A DNA stretch of 64,000 bases from Streptomyces sp. WMMC940 (GCF_027460265.1 NZ_JAPZBC010000001.1:5374001-5438000); one strand, 5' to 3'; counted from the stretch's first letter, positions 51,073 to 59,703 are shown. Translations and numbers: made by a program. The notes: a model not told the origin generated them from the sequence alone.

Positions 51073-51746
51073 CGGATGAACTCCGGCTTCTCGTACCGGC
51101 CGAAGGCGAGATCGCCTTCGCCGACGATGACGGTCACCGGCGACGGCACGCCGAAGTACGCGTCGCAGGCGCGCTTCACCCCTGGGAGCCCGTCCCAGGC
51201 CCGAGGATTGACCACCGTGTCCGCGTAGTCGTCGACGAGCAAAACGCCCGTCGGCACCAGGCGGGTGACGCAGTGCGTGAGCCCCGTGAGGGTGGAGTCG
51301 TAGAAGTCGCCGTCCAGGTAGGCGAACGCGATCTCGTCGGGCAGCTCCTTGGGAAGGGTCTCGTCAAACCATCCCGGATGGATGACCGGCGCCGGCCTGC
51401 CCCAGGCCGCGTGCGTGGCGCGCACGTCGTCCGGGGACGACCGGAGCTCGCCCGCCGCCAGGTGGTCCGAGTCCTCGGCGCCGGGCGCGGGCATGCCCTG
51501 GAAGGAGTCGTAGACGTGGATCTCGCGGTCGCGGTCGCCCAGTGAGTCGAGCACGCTACGGATCCAGAGGGCCATCGCGCCCCTGTAGCAGCCGAGTTCC
51601 ACCACAGGGCCCGGCAAACCGCGGGCGGTCAGGTCGGTGAGCTCGTCGGCGATCACGTGGAGCCGGTCGGCACAGACCGTTCCGGAGTGCTCCCGCAGCA
51701 GCCACTCCCGTAGATCCTTCAGTGTCGGATCCATGAAGGTCACCAC
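51069..51746 (-). CDS. TylF/macrocin-type O-methyltransferase
   Basis: 225 residues. TylF family motifs VVELGCYRGAMALWI, VYDSFQGMPAP, AYLDGDFYDST and VLLVDDYAD mark the Mg-dependent O-methyltransferase branch that methylates sugar hydroxyls in macrolides. GTG at 51746 overlaps the Nudix stop; ATG at 51734 is an alternative start closer to the usual N terminus. The substrate here is unknown. Confidence 0.88.
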   Translation of the reverse strand: MVTFMDPTLKDLREWLLREHSGTVCADRLHVIADELTDLTARGLPGPVVELGCYRGAMALWIRSVLDSLGDRDREIHVYDSFQGMPAPGAEDSDHLAAGELRSSPDDVRATHAAWGRPAPVIHPGWFDETLPKELPDEIAFAYLDGDFYDSTLTGLTHCVTRLVPTGVLLVDDYADTVVNPRAWDGLPGVKRACDAYFGVPSPVTVIVGEGDLAFGRYEKPEFIR

Positions 51747-52210
51747 CTGTCCACGAAGGGGTCGGCGAGCTCACCGCTCAGCGCCGCTGATAATGGGCGG
51801 TTGATCCGGGGCAGCAGGTACACGTCGCCGAGACGTTCCAGCGGAACCCACTCGAAGCCCACCTGGATGGGGTCCGGCGGCTCCGGCATGCGCGGCTCGG
51901 CGTCGTCCACCTGCTCGGCGAGGAAGTTGAACTGAACCTTCTGCACGTCCCCGAACTCGCCCTGCCACGACTCGGGGACGTACTCGACGACACACAGCAA
52001 ACGCCGGGCCACGACCTGGAGGCCGGTCTCCTGCGCGACCTTGCGGTTCACGGCCTGGCGCAGGTCCTCGCCGACCTGGGCCTTGCCACCCGGGAGGTTG
52101 TAGTGGAACCCGGCCTCGTCGTCGTACGACAGCAGCAGGACGGCGCCCTCGCGTACGATCGTCGCCTTCACGGAGACACTGATCCGAGGCAGTTCGGGCG
52201 TCAGAGGCAC
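51740..52210 (-). CDS. Nudix-fold protein with altered Nudix box
   Basis: 156 residues. The Nudix box reads GGKAQVGEDLRQAVNRKVAQETGL: two of the three metal-binding glutamates in REUxEE are changed, to Lys57 and Gln60, leaving only Glu61. The fold is otherwise clear (YNLPGGK, WVPLERL). Such changes usually reduce pyrophosphatase activity or turn the protein into a binder. GTG at 52210 overlaps the previous stop by 10 bases. Confidence 0.82.
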   Translation of the reverse strand: MPLTPELPRISVSVKATIVREGAVLLLSYDDEAGFHYNLPGGKAQVGEDLRQAVNRKVAQETGLQVVARRLLCVVEYVPESWQGEFGDVQKVQFNFLAEQVDDAEPRMPEPPDPIQVGFEWVPLERLGDVYLLPRINRPLSAALSGELADPFVDRW

Positions 52211-53070
52211 GACAGCGCCTCCGGTTCGCCGACGCGCATCAGGTCTCCGACTTCCGCGAGGGACCCCGCGACGGTGGAGCGGAAACTCCCTCCGCGCCGG
52301 AACTGACGGGCGGCGGTGCGCATACCCGCGAGGGCGGCACGGCTGAGCTGGTTCGCGTAGATGCAGAGGCGGAAGCCGGCCTCGCCGAGTTCGGCGGCGC
52401 TCAGGTCGGGGAACGCCGTGGGCACGCTGACCAGCGGCACGCCGTGGTTCCACGTACGTCCGATGGCCCGCGCCTGGTCACCGGTCGCGTCCTTGGAGTG
52501 GATGAGTACCGCATCAGCCCCGGCCTCGGCGTACGCCTCGGCGCGGGCGATCGCCGTGGCCATGTCCTCGCCGGCGATCAGGGCCTCGGTGCGGGCCACG
52601 ACCACGAGGCCGTCACCGGCGACCTTCCGTATGCGCCCCACCTGCTCGCACAGCAGGTCCCGGTCGGCGAGGTTCTGGGCCCGGTGGGCCGCGAAGCTGT
52701 TGCACTTCGGGTACGCGCTGTCCTCGACACACACCGCCGCGGCTCCGGCGCGCATCAGGTCGTACGCGAACCGCTCCGCTGTGCGCCCCGAGCCGCCCGC
52801 GTTGTCGATGTCCACGATGACGGGCAGTTCGGTGACACGACCGAGCGAGGCGACCACGTCGGACAGGTCCCGGGGGCCCAGGACGTTGGCGTCCGGTAGT
52901 CCGGAGGCCGCGGACACCTCCAGACCGCTCACCCACAGGGCGTCGAAGCCCGCCTCCGCCGCGACGTGCGCGGCGAGTGCGTTCACCGCACCGATCGCCA
53001 GGAGCGGGTGTTTCCGCTCACTGTCGTCGAGGGCCTCGCGCAGATGCATCGCCTTCGTGACGTCAGCCAT
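52201..53070 (-). CDS. PEP-mutase/isocitrate-lyase superfamily protein
   Basis: 289 residues. LWVSGLEVSAASGLPDANV and IVDIDNAGG match PEP mutase, and EDSAYPKCNSF (E116, D117, S118, N124, S125) is in the place of the PEP-mutase gate loop EDKx5NS, with Ser for Lys. It is much closer to PEP mutase than to isocitrate lyase, which has the KKCGH motif. PEP mutase makes the C-P bond of phosphonates; without a phosphonopyruvate decarboxylase nearby the reaction is uncertain. Other members are lyases or hydrolases of 2-oxo- or oxaloacetate-type acids. Confidence 0.85.
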   Translation of the reverse strand: MADVTKAMHLREALDDSERKHPLLAIGAVNALAAHVAAEAGFDALWVSGLEVSAASGLPDANVLGPRDLSDVVASLGRVTELPVIVDIDNAGGSGRTAERFAYDLMRAGAAAVCVEDSAYPKCNSFAAHRAQNLADRDLLCEQVGRIRKVAGDGLVVVARTEALIAGEDMATAIARAEAYAEAGADAVLIHSKDATGDQARAIGRTWNHGVPLVSVPTAFPDLSAAELGEAGFRLCIYANQLSRAALAGMRTAARQFRRGGSFRSTVAGSLAEVGDLMRVGEPEALSCL

Positions 53071-53749
53071 GGGTCTCTCTTCCTTCCGCGTGGGCGGCGG
53101 GCGACGGCACCAGCTGCCGTTCGCGCAGTACGTCCCAGGCGGCGAGCAGCACCTCGGACCGGGGACGACGGGCGTCCAGACGGACCACGTCGCCGAGGAG
53201 CGGGAACTCGTCGGGCTTCGTGACCACGGCCTCGTAGGTCTCGCGAACCCGGCTCTGGACGTCGTGCACGTCCCAGTCGGCCCGGACGGCGTCGCCCTGC
53301 CGGGCCTGCGCCCGGCTCATCGAGGCGTCCGTCTCCAGGTCCAGGACGAGGGTGAGATCGGGGGCCACGGTGAGGTGCGCGGCCAGCATCTCGTACGTCT
53401 CCGATGCCCTCACGCCGTGCTTCACCGCGAAGAAGGCCAGCTCGCTGAGGAGCCAGCGATCCGCGATCACAGGCCGGGCCGACCGCTGGGGGAGCACGAG
53501 GCGATCCAGCGTGGCCCGCTTGTCCGCGGCGATCGCGGACAGGTAGGCGTCGCGGTTCCCGGCGTTCGGCTGGTACTTGCCGGTGACGATGGCGGCGGCC
53601 TGGTCGGCGGCGAGGAAGTTGGTGGTGAGCATGCACAGCGGGGTGACGCCGTAGAGCCCTTCCCAGAGCCGGAACAGACCCTTGCGCAGCGTCGTCTTGC
53701 CGGTGCCGTCGAGCCCCTCGATGACGACGAACGGATAGCGGTGGTTCAT
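53063..53749 (-). CDS. Thymidylate-kinase-like P-loop kinase
   Basis: 228 residues. P-loop VIEGLDGTGKTTLRKG, DRWLLSELAFF as DRx motif, and QARQGD lid. This resembles dTMP kinase but the housekeeping enzyme is normally elsewhere. In the cluster it may phosphorylate a nucleotide-like intermediate or a sugar. ATG 53749 overlaps the previous stop (ATGA) and its stop overlaps the PEP-mutase-like start. Confidence 0.82.
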   Translation of the reverse strand: MNHRYPFVVIEGLDGTGKTTLRKGLFRLWEGLYGVTPLCMLTTNFLAADQAAAIVTGKYQPNAGNRDAYLSAIAADKRATLDRLVLPQRSARPVIADRWLLSELAFFAVKHGVRASETYEMLAAHLTVAPDLTLVLDLETDASMSRAQARQGDAVRADWDVHDVQSRVRETYEAVVTKPDEFPLLGDVVRLDARRPRSEVLLAAWDVLRERQLVPSPAAHAEGRETHG

Positions 53750-54507
53750 TCGACCTGCCCCGCTCCCGTGCCGCCGGCGTACTTGGTGAAGCGGCCCCGC
53801 CAGCGGGCCGTGGTGGATACCAGGTCCACGAGCCGGAGCTCCGCCAACTCGTCGATGAGGCAGGGCAGCTCGGGCTCCGTGCAGATGCCGGCCTCGATGG
53901 CCCGGCAGTACGCGGCGCGGAGGGCCGGGTCGTCGTCGGAGTCACGCAGTGCTGCCTCCAGCACCCGCGTGGCCAGGCCGTGGGCCACGACGCCCACTGC
54001 CGTGCCCAGGGCCTGCTCATGGAGCGGGCTCGGGTGCGGCTCCAGCGTGACGTGGTGCACCCCGCGGTGGCGGATGACCGTGAAGAAGCCCACCCACCAC
54101 GCGGCGGCGGCGCTGACGGCGGTCACGGCGTCGGACCAGGCCGCCCCGGACTGCTCCGCGAGGATGCTCTGGGCAGCGGTGTCGGCGGCGCGGTGAAGCT
54201 CCCCGCGCTGGTTCCGCGACTCCGCTCCGTGTCGCTGGGGCAGCTCCCACCAGAAGCCGAGCCCGGCGTCCTCCAGCAACGCCATCGCGGACTCGTCGCC
54301 TGCCGGCAGCGGAGACGGGCGCTGGGCCAGCACGGAGACATCGGCGCCCGGCACGTCCGGCAGCGTCTTCCCCTCGGTGACGGCAGCCCGCCATTCGTCG
54401 AGATGGAGATGGAGCCGCTGGGTCAGCAGCCCGTCCGCCAGCGTCTGCCAGGCATGGGCCAGCGGCGGCGAACCGGGGGGCCGGGGTGGCAGGGTCAAGG
54501 AGGTCAC
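53746..54507 (-). CDS. First gene of the cluster operon, unknown function
   Basis: 253 residues from GTG at 54507, with GAGG 12 bases upstream. Helical (LAHAWQTLADGLLTQ, LHLHLDEWRAAVTEG), with a Trp-rich hydrophobic segment (AAAAWWVGFFTVIRH). No domain is recognised. It begins the minus-strand operon, so its transcript starts in the divergent promoter region with the XRE gene. Confidence 0.75.
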   Translation of the reverse strand: MTSLTLPPRPPGSPPLAHAWQTLADGLLTQRLHLHLDEWRAAVTEGKTLPDVPGADVSVLAQRPSPLPAGDESAMALLEDAGLGFWWELPQRHGAESRNQRGELHRAADTAAQSILAEQSGAAWSDAVTAVSAAAAWWVGFFTVIRHRGVHHVTLEPHPSPLHEQALGTAVGVVAHGLATRVLEAALRDSDDDPALRAAYCRAIEAGICTEPELPCLIDELAELRLVDLVSTTARWRGRFTKYAGGTGAGQVE

Positions 54508-54592
54508 AGGTCGGATCCTCACGTCCGGGGAGTCGCGGCACGCGGCTCCGGTCGGTGGTGCTCCACCACGATGGCCGCCACGAAGGCCCACG

Positions 54593-54610
54593 CTCATGAG
54601 TGTTTATGAG
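54593..54610. promoter_or_regulatory. 18-bp operator in the divergent promoter of the cluster
   Basis: CTCATGAGTGTTTATGAG, an inverted repeat CTCAT-N8-ATGAG. It lies between the minus-strand operon (start 54507) and the XRE gene (start 54664). A 16-of-18 match recurs at 58482-58499. Confidence 0.7.
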
Positions 54611-54663
54611 CGCCACCAGCGGAACGTGTCCGGGTGGTCGCAGAGCGAGGGAGAATGCCGACC

Positions 54664-56226
54664 ATGGTCGACAGCGGACAGCGGCGGTGTACGCGCTGCG
54701 GTGCACTTCTCAGTCGCTTCAACGCCGGTACGAGATGCGCCTCGTGTCAGGACGGGCCCGCCGCCCGACGGGCCGACCCGGCCTTCTGGCGTGACCCGAC
54801 GGTCCGGCGAGCCGTGGCCGCGTGGGAACTCGGCACCGTCGTCAAGCTGTTCAGGAAGCACACGGGCCTCTCCCAGGCGGGCGTGGCGCGGATGGTCAGC
54901 ATCGACCAGGCCGAGGTCAGCAGACTGGAACGTGGGCTCAAACAGATCCGTGACCGGCGGCAGTTCGTCCAGTGGACCGATGCGCTGGGAGTTCCGGAGG
55001 AACTGCTCGGGCTCCTCCCCACGGCCGATCCGCACATCCCGGACTCCACGGGCCACCCGGGGACGGCGGACACCGGAGCCCGTGGATATGCGGCGCTTCC
55101 CGAAGGTCCGGGCCAGCTTCTGTTACCCGCCGGCAGGTCCGTCTCAACGACGGCGCTTCCTGTGCTGACCCTTCCAGCGGCCTCGTTCCTCGGGGACAGC
55201 CTGCGACTCGACTCCCGCCCGGAGCTGGACGCCTGGCGCACCATGCCGATGCGCGCGCTCGTCGTCGCGAACCGCACAGTGGGCGGGGCGGTACGGCAGT
55301 TCGTCACCGACGCCCGACCGAGCGGCGTAGGCGGCACCGCCTCCGACCCGGTCGACATCCCCGCCGCGTACGAACTGGACGACCTGACCTACGGCATCCT
55401 GTGGGCCGTGTCGGGATTCGAGGCGGCACTGCTCGGCGACGACCAGACCCTGCACACCTCGCTGGCGTCGCTCACTGCTTCCCCAGGCTCGCCGCTCGCC
55501 ACCGACCACGGCCTGACCGAAGTCTCCCGGATGCTGATCGGCTCGGAGACCGCAGCCCGGTACATCCTGGGGAACCGTGACCACCTGGGCGACGCGCCCG
55601 TCTTCTGGACCAGGGAACAGCGCGGTGAGGAGGCCGCCACATGGCTGTTCTTCCGGCACAAGTACCGCTACCTCGAACGAATGGCCCCGCGACGTCCGGC
55701 CGGTACCAGCGGCCGGGGGTTCTGCGTCCCCGAGGCGGCGATCGCCTCCTCGCCGGCGTACGAGCGCGTTCTGCTGTTCCTCGCCATCGCACTCATGGAG
55801 TCCTTCGGCATTCGCACTTGGGTGACCGACGACGGAGGCTTCGCGCACACTGACGGTTTCGCCCTCTCTCCCGGGCGCCGGGCTGTCATCGCCTCTTGGG
55901 TACGGACCGAGGGGGCGTCCCACCTCGCGGTCACCGCGCGGCCGGGAGCCCTGCGGACGTTCGCCGATGTGACCGGCCACGTCAGCCACCACTCGGCCAC
56001 AGCGGCTGAGCAGGCCGGACAGCGCCTCGCGGCGACGGCGGAGTACCTCGGCCTCGACGCCTCCTGGCTCGGTCGGCGGTGCGCACAGCTGTCGGCGGTC
56101 GGCACGGAGCGGCTCGCCCGGCCGCGCAGCCGGTTGCTCGGCCTCGAAGGGCTGGAGGCAGCCTGCCGGTTCGTGGCCGAGCAGCTGGTGATCATTCCGC
56201 GTACCCGGACGGCGCCGACCCGATAG
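54664..56226 (+). CDS. XRE-family regulator with zinc ribbon and large C-terminal domain
   Basis: 520 residues. A zinc-ribbon-like N terminus (CTRCGALLSRFNAGTRCASC) precedes an XRE helix-turn-helix (VVKLFRKHTGLSQAGVA, VSIDQAEVSRLERG). The long C-terminal part (LGDSLRLDSRPELDAW, YILGNRDHLGDAPVFW) has no known domain. ATG at 54664 has GAGGGAG 10 bases upstream; ATG 54655 is possible. It faces the biosynthetic-like operon across a divergent promoter and is the likely controller of the 18-bp operator pair. Confidence 0.85.
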   Translation: MVDSGQRRCTRCGALLSRFNAGTRCASCQDGPAARRADPAFWRDPTVRRAVAAWELGTVVKLFRKHTGLSQAGVARMVSIDQAEVSRLERGLKQIRDRRQFVQWTDALGVPEELLGLLPTADPHIPDSTGHPGTADTGARGYAALPEGPGQLLLPAGRSVSTTALPVLTLPAASFLGDSLRLDSRPELDAWRTMPMRALVVANRTVGGAVRQFVTDARPSGVGGTASDPVDIPAAYELDDLTYGILWAVSGFEAALLGDDQTLHTSLASLTASPGSPLATDHGLTEVSRMLIGSETAARYILGNRDHLGDAPVFWTREQRGEEAATWLFFRHKYRYLERMAPRRPAGTSGRGFCVPEAAIASSPAYERVLLFLAIALMESFGIRTWVTDDGGFAHTDGFALSPGRRAVIASWVRTEGASHLAVTARPGALRTFADVTGHVSHHSATAAEQAGQRLAATAEYLGLDASWLGRRCAQLSAVGTERLARPRSRLLGLEGLEAACRFVAEQLVIIPRTRTAPTR

Positions 56227-56285
56227 CCTGCGTGAACCACTCGTGAGGCCGCGCTCGGCGGTGTCCGGACAGGGGAGCAGGGGAT

Positions 56286-57287
56286 ATGACGGAGTCGGTC
56301 AGGAACGTGGCGGTCTTCTCCCTCGGCGGCACGATCGCCATGACCACCGATCCCACCACCGGAGGCGTCGTACCCGCGCTCTCGGCCCACGAGCTCCTCG
56401 CCGCGGTACCCGCTCTGGCGACGAGCGGCATCGGCCTCAAGGTGCGCGACTTCCGGCGTTTGCCCGGTGCCTCCCTGACCTTCGAGGACCTCACCGCACT
56501 GTCGGCCGCGATCACGGCGGAGCTGGAGGCTGGTGACATCGACGGCGTCGTCATCACCCAGGGCACCGACACCATCGAGGAGACCGCCTTCCTCCTCGAC
56601 CTCTACCACGACCACGAGCAGCCGGTCGTCGTCACTGGCGCGATGCGCAATCCCACCCTGCCGGGCGCTGACGGTCCGGCCAACCTCCACGCTGCCGTCC
56701 TGGCCGCCGCCGATCCCGGACTCAGCGGCGCTGGCTGCCTCGTCGTACTCGGCGACGAGGTCCACTCGGCACGCACCGTCCGCAAGTCCCACACCACCAG
56801 CCCAGCCGCCTTCACCTCACCGTCGTGCGGACCGATCGCGCGGGTCGCGGAGAACCGGGTGCGGATGGCGGGCGGGCTGCCGCGCCGCGGACCGCTGGTC
56901 GGCGCCCCCGACCGTGAAGCGCGCGTCGGGCTCTACGTCGTCACCCTCGGCGACGACGGTGCACTGCTCGACCTGTGGGACGGCAACTGCTGCGGGCTCG
57001 TCGTCGCGGCCTTCGGCGTCGGCCACGTCCCGGAGCGTCTCGTCGAAGGGCTCACCAAGCTCGCGTCCCGCATCCCTGTGGTCCTCGCCTCCCGCATCGG
57101 CAACGGCCCGGTCCTCTCGGACACGTACGGCTTCCCCGGCTCCGAGAAGGACCTCCTCGGACGAGGACTCATCGGTGCTGGAGACCTCGGCCCGTACCAG
57201 GCGCGGCTCCTGCTGCAGGCCCTGCTCGCCCAGGGCGCCGACGGGGCGGCGGTCCGCGAGACCTTCACCACCGCCTCCGCCCGCTGA
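56286..57287 (+). CDS. Type I/II L-asparaginase
   Basis: 333 residues. Both catalytic threonine regions are present: SLGGTIAM (T16) and VITQGTDTIEETA (T104-D105). Gly-Ala-rich SGAGCLVVLGDEVHSARTVRK also fits. No signal peptide, so it is cytoplasmic. It hydrolyses Asn to Asp and ammonia. Placed behind the XRE regulator, it may remove an amide or serve as a peptide-like amidohydrolase in the pathway. Confidence 0.9.
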   Translation: MTESVRNVAVFSLGGTIAMTTDPTTGGVVPALSAHELLAAVPALATSGIGLKVRDFRRLPGASLTFEDLTALSAAITAELEAGDIDGVVITQGTDTIEETAFLLDLYHDHEQPVVVTGAMRNPTLPGADGPANLHAAVLAAADPGLSGAGCLVVLGDEVHSARTVRKSHTTSPAAFTSPSCGPIARVAENRVRMAGGLPRRGPLVGAPDREARVGLYVVTLGDDGALLDLWDGNCCGLVVAAFGVGHVPERLVEGLTKLASRIPVVLASRIGNGPVLSDTYGFPGSEKDLLGRGLIGAGDLGPYQARLLLQALLAQGADGAAVRETFTTASAR

Positions 57288-57314
57288 CCCCACCTCATCA
57301 GGAGACACCCGCAC

Positions 57315-57773
57315 ATGCGTGCTCACGAGCTGACCGTCGGCCGTACCTTCGGCGTCACCTTCGACCACGGAGAGGACTTCTTCGAGGCGCTGTCCACCTT
57401 CTGCCGGGACAACGGTGTACGACAGGGCTACATCCCCTCGTTCATCGGGGCCTTCGCGGAGGCCGAGATCGTGGGCGCCTGCGAGAAGCTCGCCGACCCG
57501 GACGCACCGGTCTGGGCGAAGACGTACGTCACCAACGTCGAGGCGTTCGGAGCGGGCACGCTTGCCCACGATCCCGCCACCGGCGGGATACTTCCGCACA
57601 TCCATGTCTCCGCCGGCCTCAAGGCCCAGTCGGCCGACGGCAGGACGAGCCATCTCCTCAGCGCCAAGGTCCAGTTCCTCAGCGAGCTGTTGATCGTGGA
57701 GGTCACGTCGCCCACGATGACGCGGCCCCGGAACCCCGACCTCTACGACGTCCCGCTGCTCACTTTCGGCTGA
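57315..57773 (+). CDS. PPC-domain (DUF296) protein
   Basis: 152 residues. A PPC/DUF296 fold with LPHIHVSA (H95 and H97), which form the metal site in bacterial members, and GAGTLAHDPATG. Stand-alone bacterial proteins of this family form trimers and are of unsettled role. ATG at 57315 follows AGGAGA. Its end overlaps a convergent gene by 14 bases. Confidence 0.88.
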   Translation: MRAHELTVGRTFGVTFDHGEDFFEALSTFCRDNGVRQGYIPSFIGAFAEAEIVGACEKLADPDAPVWAKTYVTNVEAFGAGTLAHDPATGGILPHIHVSAGLKAQSADGRTSHLLSAKVQFLSELLIVEVTSPTMTRPRNPDLYDVPLLTFG

Positions 57774-58383
57774 CCGGCAGGAGCCGCCGGAGCCAGGGGT
57801 GATCGGGCGCGATCACGCTGATCGCGTCCGCCAGCCAGGCGCGTGCCGAAGCGTCGAGGAGCGGCAGCACCGCTTCGAAGTCGGTCTCGTCCTTCTCCCG
57901 GGGTGCCTTCGCCTTGTAGAAGAGCTGCACCTCGGGCGCGAGATACGGAATGCCCGTCTCGCTCGTGCGCCCGAGCCGGTTGATCGGGAGCCGGATCTCC
58001 GGTGTGCGCCGCGTAACCCACTGGGTGCCCTCGGCCTCGTCCAGCATGAGCTGCACAGACCAGGGCGCCTCCGGCGTGCGGCGGCACCAGATGTCGTGGA
58101 GCGGTGGCCGAAGGACCTCTCCAGGACGCCACGGTCGCAACTCCCCCTGACCGGGCGGATCCGCCACGTACAGGTCCCAGTCGACCAGGAGATCCTGTAC
58201 GCGGGCCTGGTCACGCCGGAGGACGAGGACGTCGAGATCGCCGTGTGCCCGTAGCTCGCGGCCGACCGCGAGTTCGATCGCGTAGCCACCGGCGATCCAC
58301 CACGGGAAGTCCGCCTTGGCGAAGACCGCGGCCACATCCTCGGGACGATCCGGCACCCAGCGTCCCAACACGTCATCACTCAC
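57760..58383 (-). CDS. Nucleotidyltransferase-fold protein (second copy in the cluster)
   Basis: 207 residues. WWIAGGYAIELAVGRELRAHGDLDVLV holds the nucleotidyltransferase pattern with DxD; LHDIWCRR supplies a further Asp. It looks like the aminoglycoside-nucleotidyltransferase group. GTG at 58383. The 18-bp operator, near-identical to that of the XRE promoter, lies 99 bases upstream, so it is probably in the same regulon. Confidence 0.82.
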   Translation of the reverse strand: MSDDVLGRWVPDRPEDVAAVFAKADFPWWIAGGYAIELAVGRELRAHGDLDVLVLRRDQARVQDLLVDWDLYVADPPGQGELRPWRPGEVLRPPLHDIWCRRTPEAPWSVQLMLDEAEGTQWVTRRTPEIRLPINRLGRTSETGIPYLAPEVQLFYKAKAPREKDETDFEAVLPLLDASARAWLADAISVIAPDHPWLRRLLPVSRK

Positions 58384-58481
58384 CTGCCCATACTCCCAGT
58401 GATCAGAGGGGCGGAGGCGAAGGCCGGCGGCGGGTCGGCGGTCTCGCTGGAGGGCCCTGCCGCCCGCTCGCACCCCCTGCT

Positions 58482-58499
58482 CTCATAAACGCCCATGAG
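58482..58499. promoter_or_regulatory. 18-bp operator upstream of the second nucleotidyltransferase gene
   Basis: CTCATAAACGCCCATGAG; its reverse complement CTCATGGGCGTTTATGAG matches 54593-54610 at 16 of 18 bases, both as CTCAT-N8-ATGAG. It lies between 58383 (minus) and 58711 (plus). Confidence 0.7.
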
Positions 58500-58710
58500 T
58501 ATCAGGGACACCGGCATCCATCGTTGAGTGCGTGACTCGTGACCGGCCTCGTGGCTGGTGCCTGAGCACGATCCTCCCGGGGTCGCGCCCGAAGCCAGGG
58601 TGATTCCTGCTGCCGTACGCCTCTCAGCGGCGTACTTGCCGCACTTCCACGACTACGTCGCAGCCCCGGGAGAAGGCCATCGCTGTCACCCACAGGAGGT
58701 CTGTCGCCCG

Positions 58711-59193
58711 ATGATCAGCGCGCCATCCGCCGCTCTCGGCCTTGTGTACCGCTGGACCGACCACACCCTCAACCCGACCGGCGAAGTCCGCGCGGTTCTG
58801 CGACGTGTCCTCAAGGACCTGGGTCTGTCCGGGGACGTCGTCAGTGACGGGGTCCTGGCCATCTCAGAGCTCGTGGCGAACGCGCACGAGCACGCGTGTG
58901 GCCCGTACGAGGTGCACGTCCGCTCGGCCGCCGGGAGGTACATCTGTGAGATCCATGACGGGGATCCTTTGCTCCCCACGGGCCTCTACCGCGGTGCCAC
59001 GTCGTCGCCGGATGCCGAACCAGCCGAGGGGGAGAGCGGGTTGCTCGTCGAGCGTGGACGGGGCCTGCGCATCGTGAACGAGTTGGCTCAGGGACAGTGG
59101 GGGTTCCACGTGACGGACCGCGGGAACAAAGCCGCGTGGGTCGTGCTGGCCGCGGCTTCGGGGCCGATGGCGACTCGCTGCAGCCAGACCTGA
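58711..59193 (+). CDS. HATPase-domain ATP-binding protein (RsbW/anti-sigma-like)
   Basis: 160 residues. N box ISELVANAHEHA, G1 motif EIHDGDP and G2 motif GRGLRIVNELA. Such single-domain ATP-binding proteins are very common in Streptomyces and bind partner proteins or phosphorylate anti-anti-sigma factors. ATG at 58711 has CAGGAGG 12 bases upstream. No sigma factor is adjacent. Confidence 0.9.
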   Translation: MISAPSAALGLVYRWTDHTLNPTGEVRAVLRRVLKDLGLSGDVVSDGVLAISELVANAHEHACGPYEVHVRSAAGRYICEIHDGDPLLPTGLYRGATSSPDAEPAEGESGLLVERGRGLRIVNELAQGQWGFHVTDRGNKAAWVVLAAASGPMATRCSQT

Positions 59194-59262
59194 TGGAGTG
59201 AGCTGTCTCGGCCACATCCGCGCCGCCTACGGCTACAAGAGCTCGGACAGCAGCTTGGATCC

Positions 59263-59703
59263 CTACGCCTCGGCGTTCGCGACCTTGGGCTTGCGCACAA
59301 CGACCTGCCCCATGGCCCGGTCGATCGAGATCTCGATGACCACCCGCTCCGGGTCCGGTGCCGGCGTTCGCCCGTATCGCTTTCCGTAGCGAGCCACAGC
59401 ATCGTCCACTGCGGCTGCGTCCGTGCGCACTTCGGCCGTGCCTTCCAGCGTCGCCCAGCGTCCTCCGTCCACCTGGCAGACGGCGACGCGCGCTTGGCCG
59501 GGAAGCGCCGCCTGCACGTTGGCGACTTTCCTGCTCGATTCGCGGGTGATAATCCGCGCGATGCCGGCGTCGGCGTCCAGGGTGACTCCGACGGGTACGA
59601 CATGTGGGCGGCCGCCTGGGCGGAGCGTGGTCAGAGTGCACAGATGGTACTCATTCCAGAACTCCAGGTAGGCGGTTCCGTTGCGGCGTATCTCGGCGTG
59701 CAT
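59263..59703 (-). CDS. PPOX-class F420-dependent oxidoreductase
   Basis: 146 residues. Split-barrel pattern: LCTLTTLRPGGRPHVVPVGV, then IARIITRESSRKVANV and RVAVCQVDGGRWATLEGTAEV. This is the TIGR03618-type F420 enzyme family. ATG at 59703. The product reduces unsaturated compounds with F420H2; its substrate is unknown. Confidence 0.88.
   Translation of the reverse strand: MHAEIRRNGTAYLEFWNEYHLCTLTTLRPGGRPHVVPVGVTLDADAGIARIITRESSRKVANVQAALPGQARVAVCQVDGGRWATLEGTAEVRTDAAAVDDAVARYGKRYGRTPAPDPERVVIEISIDRAMGQVVVRKPKVANAEA

Noticed and set aside
52201..53070. Phosphonate biosynthesis gene cluster
   Set aside because: The mutase-like protein has an altered loop and there is no phosphonopyruvate decarboxylase or other phosphonate gene.
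45475..58383. Standard FxsB/FxSxx-COOH system
   Set aside because: The small peptide does not end in FxSxx and the extra enzymes are not part of that system as I know it; resemblance is limited to the radical SAM and HExxH genes.
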